Positions 42,456 to 53,668 of a stretch of 64,000 bases of DNA are shown in pieces. A program made the translations under genes and the position numbers. Below the pieces are notes generated by a model. That model searched no databases. It was not told the DNA's origin and saw only the letters and a list, made by a program, of their open reading frames with translations. Numbering within the stretch: position 1 is the stretch's first letter; every line of letters begins with the position of its first letter. This DNA comes from Tsukamurella tyrosinosolvens (lineage in GTDB: Bacteria; Actinomycetota; Actinomycetes; Mycobacteriales; Mycobacteriaceae): NCBI RefSeq assembly GCF_900104775.1, contig NZ_FNSA01000003.1, forward strand, positions 3,596,001 through 3,660,000, in the 5' to 3' direction.

Positions 42456-42484
42456 AGCTTACCCAGCCGCACTGGGAACGCCAA
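42456..42484 (-). promoter_or_regulatory. tRNA promoter
   Basis: On the minus strand TTGGCG (42484-42479), 17-nt spacer, TAAGCT (42461-42456): a near-consensus promoter in the gltX-tRNA gap, about 48 nt before tRNA-Gln. Confidence 0.65.
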
Positions 42485-42500
42485 ATCGCCAGGTCATCCC

Positions 42501-44027
42501 CTACTGCGGGGCGGCACCGTCGGCGGGCACCAGCGCGCGGGCGGCGGCGAGGCGGGCCAGGGTGCGCTCGCGGCCCAGCAGCTCCAGCGACTCGAACAGC
42601 GGCGGGCTGATGGGCGAGCCCGTGACGCCGACGCGGATCGGGGCGTAGGCCTTGCGGGGCTTGAGCGCCAGCTCGTCGATGAGGCGGCCCTTGAGGGCGC
42701 CCTCGATGGCCTCGGTGGTCCAGTCCGTGAGCCCCTCGAGCGCGGCGATGCTCTCGTCGAGCACCTGGCCGGCGTCGGCCTTGATGTTCTTCGCGGCGGC
42801 CGCGGGGTCGACGGCGAAGTCGGCCTCGTCGACGTAGAGGAACTTCAGCAGGTCCCAGGCGTCCGAGAGCACCACGATGCGGGTCTGCACGAGCTCGGCG
42901 GCGGTGCCGAATTCTGCGCCGAGGCGCGCGCCGTCGACGAAGCCGCGCTCGACGAGGAAGGTCCGCAGACGCGCCTCGAAGTCCTCCGGGGCGAGCAGGC
43001 GGATGTGCTCGGCGTTGATCGCGTCGGCCTTCTTCTGGTCGAAGCGCGCCGGGTTGGAGTTCACCCGGTGCACGTCGAAGGCGGCGATCATCTCATCGAG
43101 GCTGAAGACGTCGTTGTCCGGCGAGATGCCCCAGCCGAGCAGCGCGAGGTAGTTGAGCAGCCCCTCGGGGAGGAAGCCGCGGTCGCGGTGGTGGAAGAGG
43201 TTGGACTCGGGGTCGCGCTTGGAGAGCTTCTTGTTGCCCTCCCCCATCACGAAGGGCAGGTGCCCGAACTCGGGGGTGCGCTCGGCGACGCCGATCTTCT
43301 CCAGCGCCTCGTAGAGCGCGAGCTGGCGCGGCGTGGAGCTGAGCAGGTCCTCGCCCCGGAGGACGTGCGTGATCTTCATCATCGCGTCGTCGACGGGGTT
43401 GACCAGGGTGTACAGCGGGTCGCCGTTCGCGCGGGTGAGGGCGAAGTCGGGCACGCTGCCCGCGGCGAAGGTGGTCTCGCCGCGCACCATGTCGTTCCAC
43501 GTGAAGTCGTGGTCGGGCATCCGCAGGCGCACGACGGGGCTGCGGCCCTCGGCGCGGTAGGCGGCCTTCTGCTCGTCGGTGAGGTCGCGGTCGAAGTTGT
43601 CGTAGCCCAGCTTCGGGTTCCGGCCGGCGGCGACGTGTCGCGCCTCCACCTCCTCCGGTGTCGAGAAGGCCTCGTAGGCGTGGCCGCCCTCGACGAGGCG
43701 CCGGACGACGTCCAGGTGCAGGTCCTTGCGCTCGGACTGGCGGTAGGGGCCGTACGGCCCGCCGACCTCCGGCCCCTCGTCCCAGTCGAGCCCGAGCCAG
43801 CGCAGCGATTCGAGGATCGCGGCGTAGCTCTCCTCGCTGTCGCGGGCGGCGTCGGTGTCCTCGATGCGGAAGACGAAGGTGCCGCCGGTGTGTCGCGCGT
43901 GGGCGAAGTTGAACAGCGCGGTGCGCACCATGCCAACGTGCGGCGTCCCGGTGGGCGACGGGCAGAAGCGCACCCGGACGGACCCGGGCGCGGCGGCGTT
44001 CGACGGTGCGGCGGAAGACTCAGTCAC
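42501..44027 (-). CDS. gltX: glutamyl-tRNA synthetase
   Basis: 508 aa, class I aminoacyl-tRNA synthetase. HIGH-type motif in [21 protein letters not shown] and KMSKS-type motif [10 protein letters not shown]. Probably charges both tRNA-Glu and, with GatCAB, tRNA-Gln in this phylum. GTG start: TACCCT (44040-44035) ends seven nt upstream, indicating a leaderless mRNA. The substrate tRNA genes lie just downstream. Confidence 0.97.
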   Translation of the reverse strand: MTESSAAPSNAAAPGSVRVRFCPSPTGTPHVGMVRTALFNFAHARHTGGTFVFRIEDTDAARDSEESYAAILESLRWLGLDWDEGPEVGGPYGPYRQSERKDLHLDVVRRLVEGGHAYEAFSTPEEVEARHVAAGRNPKLGYDNFDRDLTDEQKAAYRAEGRSPVVRLRMPDHDFTWNDMVRGETTFAAGSVPDFALTRANGDPLYTLVNPVDDAMMKITHVLRGEDLLSSTPRQLALYEALEKIGVAERTPEFGHLPFVMGEGNKKLSKRDPESNLFHHRDRGFLPEGLLNYLALLGWGISPDNDVFSLDEMIAAFDVHRVNSNPARFDQKKADAINAEHIRLLAPEDFEARLRTFLVERGFVDGARLGAEFGTAAELVQTRIVVLSDAWDLLKFLYVDEADFAVDPAAAAKNIKADAGQVLDESIAALEGLTDWTTEAIEGALKGRLIDELALKPRKAYAPIRVGVTGSPISPPLFESLELLGRERTLARLAAARALVPADGAAPQ

Positions 44028-44063
44028 GGCGTCCAGGGTAGTCGCCGCGCGCGGCGCACCCGC

Positions 44064-44939
44064 TCACGAGTGCGCCGCGACCAGCGACCGGATCCTCTCC
44101 AGCTGGAGCGCGGAGACCTCGTCGGCACGCTCGTCCTCGGCGAAGACGTTGGAGCAGATGATCGCGTCCTCGCGGGCGAGGAACCCGGAAGCGCCGAGGT
44201 GGCCGAACAACTCGTCCCAGTCGACGTCGCCGTCGCCGATCGTGAGGTGCTGGTGCACGCGCACCGCGTTGCCCGGCGGATTGGTGATGTACCGCAGGCC
44301 GTGCGAGCGGCGGTGGTCGAAGGTGTCGGCGGCGTACACGGCGCCGAGCCGCTCCCCCAGCTGCGGGATCAGCGCGGCGGCCCGGTCGCCGTAGTGGAAG
44401 GTGTGGCTGCCTACGTAGACGAAGCCGACGGCGGGCGTGTCCAGCCCGCGGATGATCCGCCACGCCTCGAGGCCGTCCTCGACGAAATCGTCGGGGTGCG
44501 GGTCGATGTTGAGCGTGACGCCCTCCCGCTCGAGGAGCGGCACGAGCTCCTCCATGCTCCGGTAGAAGCCCGCCTCGGACTCCTCCGCGCGCTCGGGCCG
44601 CCCGCTGAACTCGGTGTTGATCACGGGGACCCCGAGCTCGGCGGCGATCGCGATGATGCGCCGGAAGTTCCGCACGGCGGTCTCGCGCTGCGGCTCGTCG
44701 GGCCACGAGATGCGCTGCACGGGAAGGAGCGAGGTGATCCCCACGCCCGCGTCGGCGGCGCGCTTGCGCACCCGGGCGAGCTGCGCCCGGTCCACGCGCG
44801 GGTGCGCGAAGAACGGGATGAAATCGGCGTGCGGCGTCAGTTGGATCCACTCGTAGCCGGCCTTGGCGGCCACGTCGAAGAAGTCCTCGACGTCGTGCGT
44901 CGAGTGGTAGGGCGTGGGATCGAGCGCGATGCGGACCAC
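44064..44939 (-). CDS. sugar phosphate isomerase/epimerase, IolH-like
   Basis: 291 aa, xylose-isomerase-like TIM barrel (AP-endonuclease-2 family). Begins MRIALDPTPYHSTH after a GTG; metal-site segments NTEFSGRPERAEESE, NIDPHPDDFVEDG and AADTFDHRRSHG resemble IolH/IolE-type enzymes. Last gene of the inositol operon, eight nt after iolG. The exact step is uncertain (IolH itself has no firm assignment). GGGGG before the GTG is the likely ribosome site; longer in-frame codons overlap iolG and are rejected. Confidence 0.83.
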   Translation of the reverse strand: MVRIALDPTPYHSTHDVEDFFDVAAKAGYEWIQLTPHADFIPFFAHPRVDRAQLARVRKRAADAGVGITSLLPVQRISWPDEPQRETAVRNFRRIIAIAAELGVPVINTEFSGRPERAEESEAGFYRSMEELVPLLEREGVTLNIDPHPDDFVEDGLEAWRIIRGLDTPAVGFVYVGSHTFHYGDRAAALIPQLGERLGAVYAADTFDHRRSHGLRYITNPPGNAVRVHQHLTIGDGDVDWDELFGHLGASGFLAREDAIICSNVFAEDERADEVSALQLERIRSLVAAHS

Positions 44940-44947
44940 GGTGCCCC

Positions 44948-45970
44948 CTAGCCGCGCTCGGCGTAGAACGCCGGCATCTCGGGGAGCTCGACGGGCACGG
45001 GACCGGTCGTCTCCAGGGCCCTCACCCCGGCCGCGCAACACACCGCCACCTTGTAGCCGTCGAAGGCCGACGGCCCGGCGATGGTGCCCACCTTAGCGGC
45101 GTCGACCCAGGCCTGCACCTGGCGGTCGTAGGCCTCGCGGAACCGGGTGGTGAAGTCCCCGTGGTCCGCGACGGAGAACCGGCCCTGCTGCCACATCTGC
45201 AGGCCGGCGGGCTCGCCGATCCGGGCGACCCCGCGCTCGAAGACGGCCTCGGTCTCGACCTGGTAGCCGAACTCGATGGAGACGTTCATCTCGACGTCGA
45301 CCAGCACGCCGTTGTCGAGTTCCATGAGCACGAGGATCGGTTCCCGCAGGTGCTCGGGGCTCCGCGAGTTGCGGCGCGGGTACTTCACCTCGACCGAGGT
45401 GACGACGCCGCCTGCCAGCCACGGCACGACGTCGAACTCGTGCACCACGGAGTCGTTGATGAGCATGGTCTGCACGTAGCTCTCGGGCACCGAGGCGTTG
45501 CGGTGGCGGGCGTGCAGCATGACCAGCTCGCCGGCCGGCTTGGCCGCCACCACCTTCCGCAGCTCCTCGTACTCGCGGTCGAAGCGCCGCATGAAGCCGA
45601 CCTGGATCAACTGCCGTCCGCCGGCCATCTCCGCCTCGACGACGCGCCACGAGGAGTCGGGGTCCTGGGTGAGCGGCTTCTCGCAGAGCACGGGCAGGCC
45701 GGCGGCGAGGACCTTCAGCAGCGCCTCCTCGTGGAACTGTCCGGGGGTGGCGACGAGCACGGCGTCGACGACGCCGGACGCGAGCGCCGTATCGAGGTCG
45801 GCGAACCCGGCGGCGCCGGGGGCGAGGTCGAGGGCGGCGGCCCGCCGGGCACCGTCGGGCTCGACGACGGCGGCGACGGTCGCCCCCGCGATGGTGGTGG
45901 CGATGCGCCCCACGTGGTCGGCGCCCATCAGGCCGGCGCCGACCACGGCGACGCGGAGGTCGTTGGTCAT
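44948..45970 (-). CDS. iolG: inositol 2-dehydrogenase (Gfo/Idh/MocA family)
   Basis: 340 aa. NAD-dependent oxidation of myo-inositol to 2-keto-myo-inositol (inosose). Rossmann loop VAVVGAGLMGADHVGRI, EKPLT dinucleotide/catalytic Lys motif, and NDSVVHEFDVVPWL, typical of inositol dehydrogenases, containing the catalytic His. In the iol operon between iolE and the IolH-like gene; 58 nt after iolE. Confidence 0.92.
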   Translation of the reverse strand: MTNDLRVAVVGAGLMGADHVGRIATTIAGATVAAVVEPDGARRAAALDLAPGAAGFADLDTALASGVVDAVLVATPGQFHEEALLKVLAAGLPVLCEKPLTQDPDSSWRVVEAEMAGGRQLIQVGFMRRFDREYEELRKVVAAKPAGELVMLHARHRNASVPESYVQTMLINDSVVHEFDVVPWLAGGVVTSVEVKYPRRNSRSPEHLREPILVLMELDNGVLVDVEMNVSIEFGYQVETEAVFERGVARIGEPAGLQMWQQGRFSVADHGDFTTRFREAYDRQVQAWVDAAKVGTIAGPSAFDGYKVAVCCAAGVRALETTGPVPVELPEMPAFYAERG

Positions 45971-46028
45971 GGTGCTGGAGTCTCCTTGCAGGTCTTCGGT
46001 TCCGGGCCCGGTGTCCGGGTCGTGGGAA

Positions 46029-46973
46029 TCAGCGGGTGCGGGTGAGCGGGTGGCAGCCGAAGATGTGCTGCCGGGTGCGGGTCGCGATGCCCGCGGGAAG
46101 GTCGATGTCGCAGCCGGGCATGTCCTGCTCGACGATGGCGAACAGGTCCGGGTTGATCCGCAGCGCCGCCTCGATGACGGGGGCGAAATCCGGGATGCCG
46201 TTCGGCGGTTCGACCATGATGGCGGAGGCGGCGTCGGCGAACGGGGTGTCGTTCTTGAGCACCTCCCAGATCAGCGCGGGGTCGATCTGCTTGAGGTGCA
46301 GGTAGCCGATGCGCTCCGGGTGGCGCTGCATCAGGGCCACGTTGTCACCGCCGTAGTACGCGAAGTGGCCGGTGTCCAGGCACAGGTTGAGGTAGCGCGG
46401 GTCCGTCTCGGCGAGGAGTCGCTCCACCTCGCCGGTGGTGCCGACGTGGCTGTCGGCGTGGGAGTGGAACTGTTGCTTGATCCCGTACTCCTCGGCCAGG
46501 GCCTTGCCGAGCCGGTCGTGGCCGGCGGCGAGGGCCTTCCACTGCGCGTCGTCCAGCGTGCGGGCCTCGAGCGCCTCGCCGGTGAGGTCGGAACGCCACA
46601 GGTCGGGGATCACGACGATGTGCTCGGCGCCCAGGGCGCCCACCAGGGTCGCGACGTCGCTCACCTGCTTCCAGGCGCGGTCCCACTGGTCGGCACCCTT
46701 GTGGAAGCCGGTGAAGATCGTGCCGCCCGACAGTTCGAGGTCGCGCTTGTCGAGCTCGTCCTTCAGCCGCTGCGGATCGGTCGGCAGGTAGCCGTACGGG
46801 CCCAGTTCGATGTAGTGGTACCCGGCCTCGGCGACTTCGTCGAGGAAGCGCTCCCACGGGGTCTGCCGCGGGTGGTCGGCGAACCACACGCCCCACGAGT
46901 CGGGGGCGGTGCCGATGCGCAGGCCTTCGGTGTGGGCGGCGGTGGAGGCGGTCGTGCCCAGGGTGTCGGTCAT
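46029..46973 (-). CDS. iolE: myo-inosose-2 dehydratase
   Basis: 314 aa. TIM-barrel metal enzyme that dehydrates 2-keto-myo-inositol to the diketone used by IolD. N-terminal IGTAPDSWGVWFADHPRQTPW is the IolE signature; YIELGPYGYLPTDP, HSHADSHVGTTGEVE and NLCLDTGHFAYYGGDN hold metal ligands. Follows iolD after 45 nt. Confidence 0.94.
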   Translation of the reverse strand: MTDTLGTTASTAAHTEGLRIGTAPDSWGVWFADHPRQTPWERFLDEVAEAGYHYIELGPYGYLPTDPQRLKDELDKRDLELSGGTIFTGFHKGADQWDRAWKQVSDVATLVGALGAEHIVVIPDLWRSDLTGEALEARTLDDAQWKALAAGHDRLGKALAEEYGIKQQFHSHADSHVGTTGEVERLLAETDPRYLNLCLDTGHFAYYGGDNVALMQRHPERIGYLHLKQIDPALIWEVLKNDTPFADAASAIMVEPPNGIPDFAPVIEAALRINPDLFAIVEQDMPGCDIDLPAGIATRTRQHIFGCHPLTRTR

Positions 46974-47018
46974 GACGGTGGTCCTTAGGTCGGATCGTGG
47001 AAGTGATGGGCGAAGGCT

Positions 47019-48968
47019 TCAGCCGAGGAGCGGCCGCTGCGCCTTCTGCTGGTCCAGGTACTCGGCGCGGGCGGTGGCGGTGCTGTCGATCGTCGACACT
47101 GCGGCGACGGGCACGTCCCACCACCCGTTGCCCTCGGGGGCGTAGAGCTGCGGGTCGTTGTGGATCTGGATGACGGTGGGCCCCGATGCCGCCTTGGCGG
47201 CGCGCACGGCATCGGTGAGCTGCGCGATCGCGTCCGGTCCGGGTGCGATGTCGATGACCCGCGCGCCGTAGCTGCGCGCGTTGGCGGCCAGGTCGACGGG
47301 CAGGAACTCGCCGCGCTCCAGGTCGGGCGCGGGGACGCCGCCGGACTCGTCGGCGGTCCGGTAGCGGGTGCCGAACCGTTGTGACCCGACGGTCTCGGAG
47401 AGGTGGCCGATCGAGGCGTAGCCCTGGTTCTCGACGATGACGACGATGAGCTTGATCCCCTCGGCGACGGCCGTCACCAGCTCGCTGTTGAGCATGAGGT
47501 ACGAACCGTCGCCGACCATCACCACGACGTCGCGGTCGTCGCCGAGGGCCAGGAGCCCGCGCTTGGCGCCGAGGCCTCCGGCGATCTCGTATCCCATGCA
47601 GGAGAACGCGTACTCGACGTGGTAGCCGAGCGGGTCCCGCACGCGCCACAGCTTCTGCAGATCGCCCGGGAGGGAGCCGGCGGCCTGGATGATCACGTCG
47701 GCGGGGTCCATCGCCGCGTGCACCGCGCCGATCACCTCCGGCTGGCCCGGCAGGTCGGCACCGGTGGGAGCCAGGGCCGCGTCGACGACCGCGTCCCAGT
47801 CCGCCTTGGCCGCCGTGGCGGTGGCGACGGACTCCGGCGGAACGCGGTAGTCGGCGAGCTCCGTGCGCAGCGCCGCGAGGCCCTCGCGGGCGTCGGCGAT
47901 GAGCGGCAACTGGGAACCGTGCTTGTAGGCGTCGAAGGACGCGACGTTGAGGTTCACGAAGCGCACGCCGGCGTCCTGGAAGGCGGTGCGGCTGGCGGTC
48001 GTGAAGTCGCTGTACCGGGTGCCGATGCCGATGATCACGTCGGCCTGCGCGGCGATCGCGTTGGCCGCAGCCGTACCGGTCGCCCCCACGCCGCCGAGGT
48101 TCAGCGGATGGTCCCAGGCCAGCACGCCGCCGCCCGCCTGCGTGGTTCCGACGGGGATCGACGTGGCCTCCGCGAACCGGCGCAGCTCGTCCTCCGCTCC
48201 CGCGTAGAGGACACCGCCACCGGCGACGATGAAGGGGCGCTTCGCCTCCCGGATCGCCGCAACGGCGCGGGCGAGCGGGCCGCGCTCGGGCAGGGGCCGC
48301 CGGAGGTGCCACTCGCGATCTGCGAGGAACTCCTCGGGGACGTCGACAGCCTCGGCCTGCACGTCCTCGGGCAGGGCGATGGTGACCGCGCCGGTCTCCA
48401 CCGGATCGGTCAGCACCCGCATCGCGGCGAGGGCGATGGAGAACACCTGCTCGGGCCGCTGCACGCGGTCGAAGAACCTCGACAGCGGACGGAAGGCGTC
48501 GGAGACCTGCAGCCCGATGTCGTGCGGATGCTCGAGCTGCTGCAGCACCGGATCGGCGACGCGGGTGGCGAAGGTGTCGGAGACCAGGAGCAGCGCGGGC
48601 AGCCGATTCGCGGTCGCGAGCGCGGCGCCCGTCAGCATGTTGGCGGCGCCCGGACCGACGGACGCCGTGCACGCGTAGGTGCCGCGCCGGCGGTGCATCC
48701 GGGCGTAGCCGACGGCCTGGTGCACCATGGCCTGCTCGTTGCGCGCCTGGTGGTAGGGCATGAGGCCGGCATCGGTGGCCGCGTACTGCAGCAGCGCCTG
48801 GCCCACGCCCGCCACGTTGCCGTGGCCGAAGATGCCGAAGGTCGCCGGGACGGTGCGCTCGCGCACGGCGCTCACGGTGCCGTCGCCGTGCACGACCTCG
48901 TCCACGGTCCACTGGTGCGCCAGGAACTCGATGAGGGCCTGGCCCACGGTCATCCGCCGGGTGCTCAT
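47019..48968 (-). CDS. iolD: trihydroxycyclohexane-1,2-dione hydrolase (ThDP-dependent)
   Basis: 649 aa. Ring-opening step to 5-deoxyglucuronate. ThDP-enzyme layout: Pyr domain with FGHGNVAGVGQAL and catalytic Glu in HQARNEQAM; central domain; PP domain with VVMVGDGSYLMLNSELVTAV. Start ATG 48968 overlaps the iolB stop (ATGA), so it is translationally coupled. Longer reading upstream in this frame is only the non-coding frame of iolB and iolA. Confidence 0.96.
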   Translation of the reverse strand: MSTRRMTVGQALIEFLAHQWTVDEVVHGDGTVSAVRERTVPATFGIFGHGNVAGVGQALLQYAATDAGLMPYHQARNEQAMVHQAVGYARMHRRRGTYACTASVGPGAANMLTGAALATANRLPALLLVSDTFATRVADPVLQQLEHPHDIGLQVSDAFRPLSRFFDRVQRPEQVFSIALAAMRVLTDPVETGAVTIALPEDVQAEAVDVPEEFLADREWHLRRPLPERGPLARAVAAIREAKRPFIVAGGGVLYAGAEDELRRFAEATSIPVGTTQAGGGVLAWDHPLNLGGVGATGTAAANAIAAQADVIIGIGTRYSDFTTASRTAFQDAGVRFVNLNVASFDAYKHGSQLPLIADAREGLAALRTELADYRVPPESVATATAAKADWDAVVDAALAPTGADLPGQPEVIGAVHAAMDPADVIIQAAGSLPGDLQKLWRVRDPLGYHVEYAFSCMGYEIAGGLGAKRGLLALGDDRDVVVMVGDGSYLMLNSELVTAVAEGIKLIVVIVENQGYASIGHLSETVGSQRFGTRYRTADESGGVPAPDLERGEFLPVDLAANARSYGARVIDIAPGPDAIAQLTDAVRAAKAASGPTVIQIHNDPQLYAPEGNGWWDVPVAAVSTIDSTATARAEYLDQQKAQRPLLG

Positions 48969-49906
48969 CGCTCGTCTCCTTCGGTCGGTGCGGCCGTGTA
49001 CGGCAGCCGCGGATCGGGGCCCTGCGCGGGCCAGGTGTGCCGCAGCCATGCCTGCCGCGGATCGTCGCTGATCAGCCAGACCCGTTCGGGGTCGGGGCCG
49101 GCCATGACGTTGAGGTAGTAGAGGTCGTACTCGGGGGCGGCCATCGCGGGGCCGTGGTAGCCGTAGGGCACGAGGGCGATGTCGCCGGTGCGGACGAGGG
49201 CGTTCGTGTCGATCTCCCCCGCCGCCGACGAGTAGGTGACGAAACTCCCGAAGGCGTCGGCGTCCTCGGGCACGCTCCCGGCGGCCAGGCCCCGGGCGGG
49301 CGCCGCCTCGAAGTAGTAGATCTCCTCGAGCCGGGACTCGTGGCCCGCTATGTGCTCGTCGTGCTTGTGCGCGGGATGACTGCTCCAGTTCCCGCCCGGG
49401 GTGATCACCTCGCACACGATGAGGGCGGCCGCGTCGAGCGCGCCGGGCGTGCCGAAGTTGTGCACCTGCCGGGTGTCCCGGCCGGCGCCGCGCACCTCGA
49501 CGGGCACGTCGCCCGCGGCGATGTGCCGCGTGGGCCGGCGCTGCGCTGTCGGGGCCTCCGCGATCGCCACCCGGGCCGGGCCGCGGACCGTGAATCCCCC
49601 GCCCGCTCCGACGTACAGGACGTCGGTGGGGCCGTCGAAGACGGACGCGCGGCCCGCGAGGGCGACGAGGGGGCCACCGTCGAAGCCCGCCGCGGCGGCC
49701 GCGTCGAGTTCGACGGAGACCCCGCCCGAGAGCGGCACCACGATGCGCTCGATGTCGCCGCCGGGCAGCACCATCGGCGCATCGCCGAGATCCGCGACGC
49801 GGATCCCGGTGTGCGCCCAGCCGGGCAGGGAGCCGTCGACCACGGATTCCCACCCGTCGCGCGCCAGTGCGCCTCGGGCGTGGAACCATTCGTTGGGCGT
49901 CGCCAT
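48965..49906 (-). CDS. iolB: 5-deoxy-glucuronate isomerase
   Basis: 313 aa, double cupin fold. Converts 5-deoxyglucuronate to 5-keto-2-deoxygluconate. Metal-binding cupin residues visible in SSHPAHKHDEHIAGHESRLEE and VPYGYHGPAMAAPEYDLYYLNV. Overlaps iolD by 4 nt; GGAGAGGAC-type ribosome site upstream. Confidence 0.95.
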   Translation of the reverse strand: MATPNEWFHARGALARDGWESVVDGSLPGWAHTGIRVADLGDAPMVLPGGDIERIVVPLSGGVSVELDAAAAAGFDGGPLVALAGRASVFDGPTDVLYVGAGGGFTVRGPARVAIAEAPTAQRRPTRHIAAGDVPVEVRGAGRDTRQVHNFGTPGALDAAALIVCEVITPGGNWSSHPAHKHDEHIAGHESRLEEIYYFEAAPARGLAAGSVPEDADAFGSFVTYSSAAGEIDTNALVRTGDIALVPYGYHGPAMAAPEYDLYYLNVMAGPDPERVWLISDDPRQAWLRHTWPAQGPDPRLPYTAAPTEGDER

Positions 49907-49963
49907 CGCCGTCCTCTCCTGTTCCGTCCTCGCGGACGATGTTGCTGCCGGAAGCCGTTCGCG

Positions 49964-51472
<1,509 letters not shown>

Positions 51473-51506
51473 GGAGCGGCTCCTTCGCGGAGGTGGATGC
51501 GGGTGG

Positions 51507-52418
51507 TCAGGCCCCGTGCACGAGGCCGGCGGCGGTGTCGACGGCGGCGGTCACGTCGCCGTCGCGGGGGTAGAGCAGGGTGCGGCCGACGACCAGGCCG
51601 TGCACGCCGGGCAGGGCGAGCGCCTTGGCCCACGAGGCGTAGACGGCAGCGGGATCGCCGCCCGGGTCGCCGCCGAGGAGCAGGGTGGGCAGCGTGGTCG
51701 CCGCCATGACGCGTTCCATGTCGTCGACGACGGGGAGCTTGAGCCAGCTGTAGGCGGAGGTGTTGCCGAGGCCGGAGGCGATGGCGACCGAGTTGATGAC
51801 GGCCTCCGTCGAGAGGTCGTTGCCGATCTTCCCGTCGGTGCGGCGGCTCATGAAGGGCTCCAGCATGATCGGCAGCTTCGCGGCCGCCGCGGCGTCGACG
51901 GCGCGGGCCGTGGCCTCGAGCGTGGCGACGGTGCCGGGGTCCTCGAGGTCGACGCGCACCAGCAACTTGCCGAAGTCCAGGCCGCCGCGCCGCATCGCGG
52001 GCACGTCGTAGGCGGTGTACCGGTCGTCCATCTCGAACGCCGCGCCGCGCAGGCCGCCGCGGTTCATGGAGCCGACCACGATCTTGTCGTCGAGGAGGCC
52101 CAGGAGGGCGAGGTCCTCGATGACGTCGGGGGTGCCGAGCACGCCGTCGACCCCGGGGCGGGAGAGGGCGAGCGCCATCCGCTGCAGCAGGTCGTACCGG
52201 TCGGCCATGGCCATCGCGTCGGAACCGACGCCGAGCGCGCCGCGGGCGGGGTGGTCCGCCGCCACGATGAGCAGCCGGCGGTCGCCGCGGACGAGGGGGC
52301 GGCGGATCCGCGCGCCGAGCACGTCGGCGATGGCGTCGGGGTTCTCGTGCCGAGCGGCGCGCAGCCGGTCGAAATCGCCCGCCGTGAGCGGGCCGGTGGT
52401 GCGGGCGGTGTCAGACAT
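51507..52418 (-). CDS. Cgl0159-family (beta/alpha)8 aldolase, IolJ-type role
   Basis: 303 aa. Matches the actinobacterial Cgl0159 family found in inositol operons in place of, or beside, IolJ: RRLLIVAADHPARGALGVGSD at the N-terminus and LLGGDPGGDP near the C-terminus. Expected to cleave 2-deoxy-5-keto-gluconate-6-phosphate to DHAP and malonic semialdehyde; no other IolJ is seen in the window, so this inference is reasonable. Overlaps iolC by eight nt. Confidence 0.85.
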   Translation of the reverse strand: MSDTARTTGPLTAGDFDRLRAARHENPDAIADVLGARIRRPLVRGDRRLLIVAADHPARGALGVGSDAMAMADRYDLLQRMALALSRPGVDGVLGTPDVIEDLALLGLLDDKIVVGSMNRGGLRGAAFEMDDRYTAYDVPAMRRGGLDFGKLLVRVDLEDPGTVATLEATARAVDAAAAAKLPIMLEPFMSRRTDGKIGNDLSTEAVINSVAIASGLGNTSAYSWLKLPVVDDMERVMAATTLPTLLLGGDPGGDPAAVYASWAKALALPGVHGLVVGRTLLYPRDGDVTAAVDTAAGLVHGA

Positions 52419-53388
52419 GGTTGTTGTCCCGTTCCTCGATGACGGACTCCACCTCGTCGGTGGTGGGCATGGCGGTCGAGCATTCGCGGCGCGAGGCGAC
52501 GATGGCCCCGGCGACGTTGGCGAAGCGCAGGACCCGCTCGAGCGGCCAGCCCGCGAGCAGGCCGTGGCAGACGGCGCCGCCGAAGCCGTCGCCGGCGCCG
52601 AGTCCGTTGATGACGTCGACGAAGTGCGGTGCGACCTCGACACTCTCGTCGCGGGTCTTCGCGAGGACGCCCTTGGGGCCCTGCTTCACCACGGCGAGCT
52701 CGACGCCGCGCTCCAGCAGGGCGTCGGCCGCGCGGCCGGGCTCGGTCTCGCCGACCGCGACCTCGCACTCCTCGCGGTTGCCGATGGCGACGGTGACGTG
52801 CTCGAGGGCCTTGCCCACCTCCTGGCTCGCGACCTCGGCGGACTCCCAGAACATGGGCCGGTAGTCGAGGTCGAGCACCGTCAGCGGGGCGCGACCCCGG
52901 GCGTTCCACGCCGTGTGGTGCGCGGAGCGGCTGGGCTCGCGGGAGAGCCCGGTGACGGTGGCCCAGAAGATCTTCGCGGAGCGGATCGCGTCGAGGTCGA
53001 GCGCGTCGTCGTCGAGCATGAGGTCCGGCGCGATCGGGTCGCGGTAGAAGTAGAGCGGGAAATCGTCCGGCGGGAAGATCTCGCAGAAGGTGACGGGGGT
53101 GTTCAGCCCGCGCACCTCGCCGACGTACCGGTCGTCGACACCGAGCCGCACCAGCTCCTGGTGGACGAAGCGACCGAACGGATCCGCGCCCGTCGCCGTG
53201 ATGACCGCGGACCGTCGCCCATGGCGTGCCGCGGCCACCGCGACGTTGGTCGCGCTCCCCCCGAGGTACTTGCCGAAGGTCTCGACCCGGTCGAGCCCGA
53301 CACCGTCCTGCAGGGGGTAGATGTCGACCCCTACCCGCCCGATGGTGATCAGGTCGAACGGCGCACCGTGGGTACCGGCATCAGTCAT
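52411..53388 (-). CDS. iolC: 5-dehydro-2-deoxygluconokinase
   Basis: 325 aa, PfkB/ribokinase family. Phosphorylates 5-keto-2-deoxygluconate. Begins FDLITIGRVGVDIYPLQDG; active-site signature VINGLGAGDGFGGAVCHGLL (catalytic Asp). First gene of the eight-gene iol operon. AAGGAGGG at 53398-53405 is the ribosome site, and CCTCC next to it could pair with it. Confidence 0.95.
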   Translation of the reverse strand: MTDAGTHGAPFDLITIGRVGVDIYPLQDGVGLDRVETFGKYLGGSATNVAVAAARHGRRSAVITATGADPFGRFVHQELVRLGVDDRYVGEVRGLNTPVTFCEIFPPDDFPLYFYRDPIAPDLMLDDDALDLDAIRSAKIFWATVTGLSREPSRSAHHTAWNARGRAPLTVLDLDYRPMFWESAEVASQEVGKALEHVTVAIGNREECEVAVGETEPGRAADALLERGVELAVVKQGPKGVLAKTRDESVEVAPHFVDVINGLGAGDGFGGAVCHGLLAGWPLERVLRFANVAGAIVASRRECSTAMPTTDEVESVIEERDNNHV

Positions 53389-53449
53389 GTGGGAGGCCCT
53401 CCTTAGCCCTGGTCCCGGACGAGACGTGGATCACTCCCGCTCATTTGTC

Positions 53450-53484
53450 CTGTCAATCTAACAGAAGGAGGCGACAATCTTCAA
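53450..53484 (-). promoter_or_regulatory. iol operon promoter with inverted repeat over the -10
   Basis: On the minus strand TTGAAG (53484-53479), 17-nt spacer, TTAGAT (53461-53456). CTGTCA (53450-53455) and TAACAG (53459-53464) form a near-perfect inverted repeat over the -10, suited to a repressor such as the divergent GntR protein. Another perfect palindrome, GCTGATCAGC, is at 53621-53630. The remaining bases to 53668 hold only the gntR -10. Confidence 0.55.
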
Positions 53485-53668
53485 TAGGCTTCTAGCTGCA
53501 TAAATCCAGCGCCTGGGAGCGTCGCCGATCCGACGGAGACGCCGAGTACCGGCTGACATGAGCGTCATATGTGCGGACATAGACCAAGTCGCATTGCAAG
53601 GGGCGATTGTACGAACAAACGCTGATCAGCGCCCGCATTTCCCGCTTCGGTGCACTAGACTGCATCGC

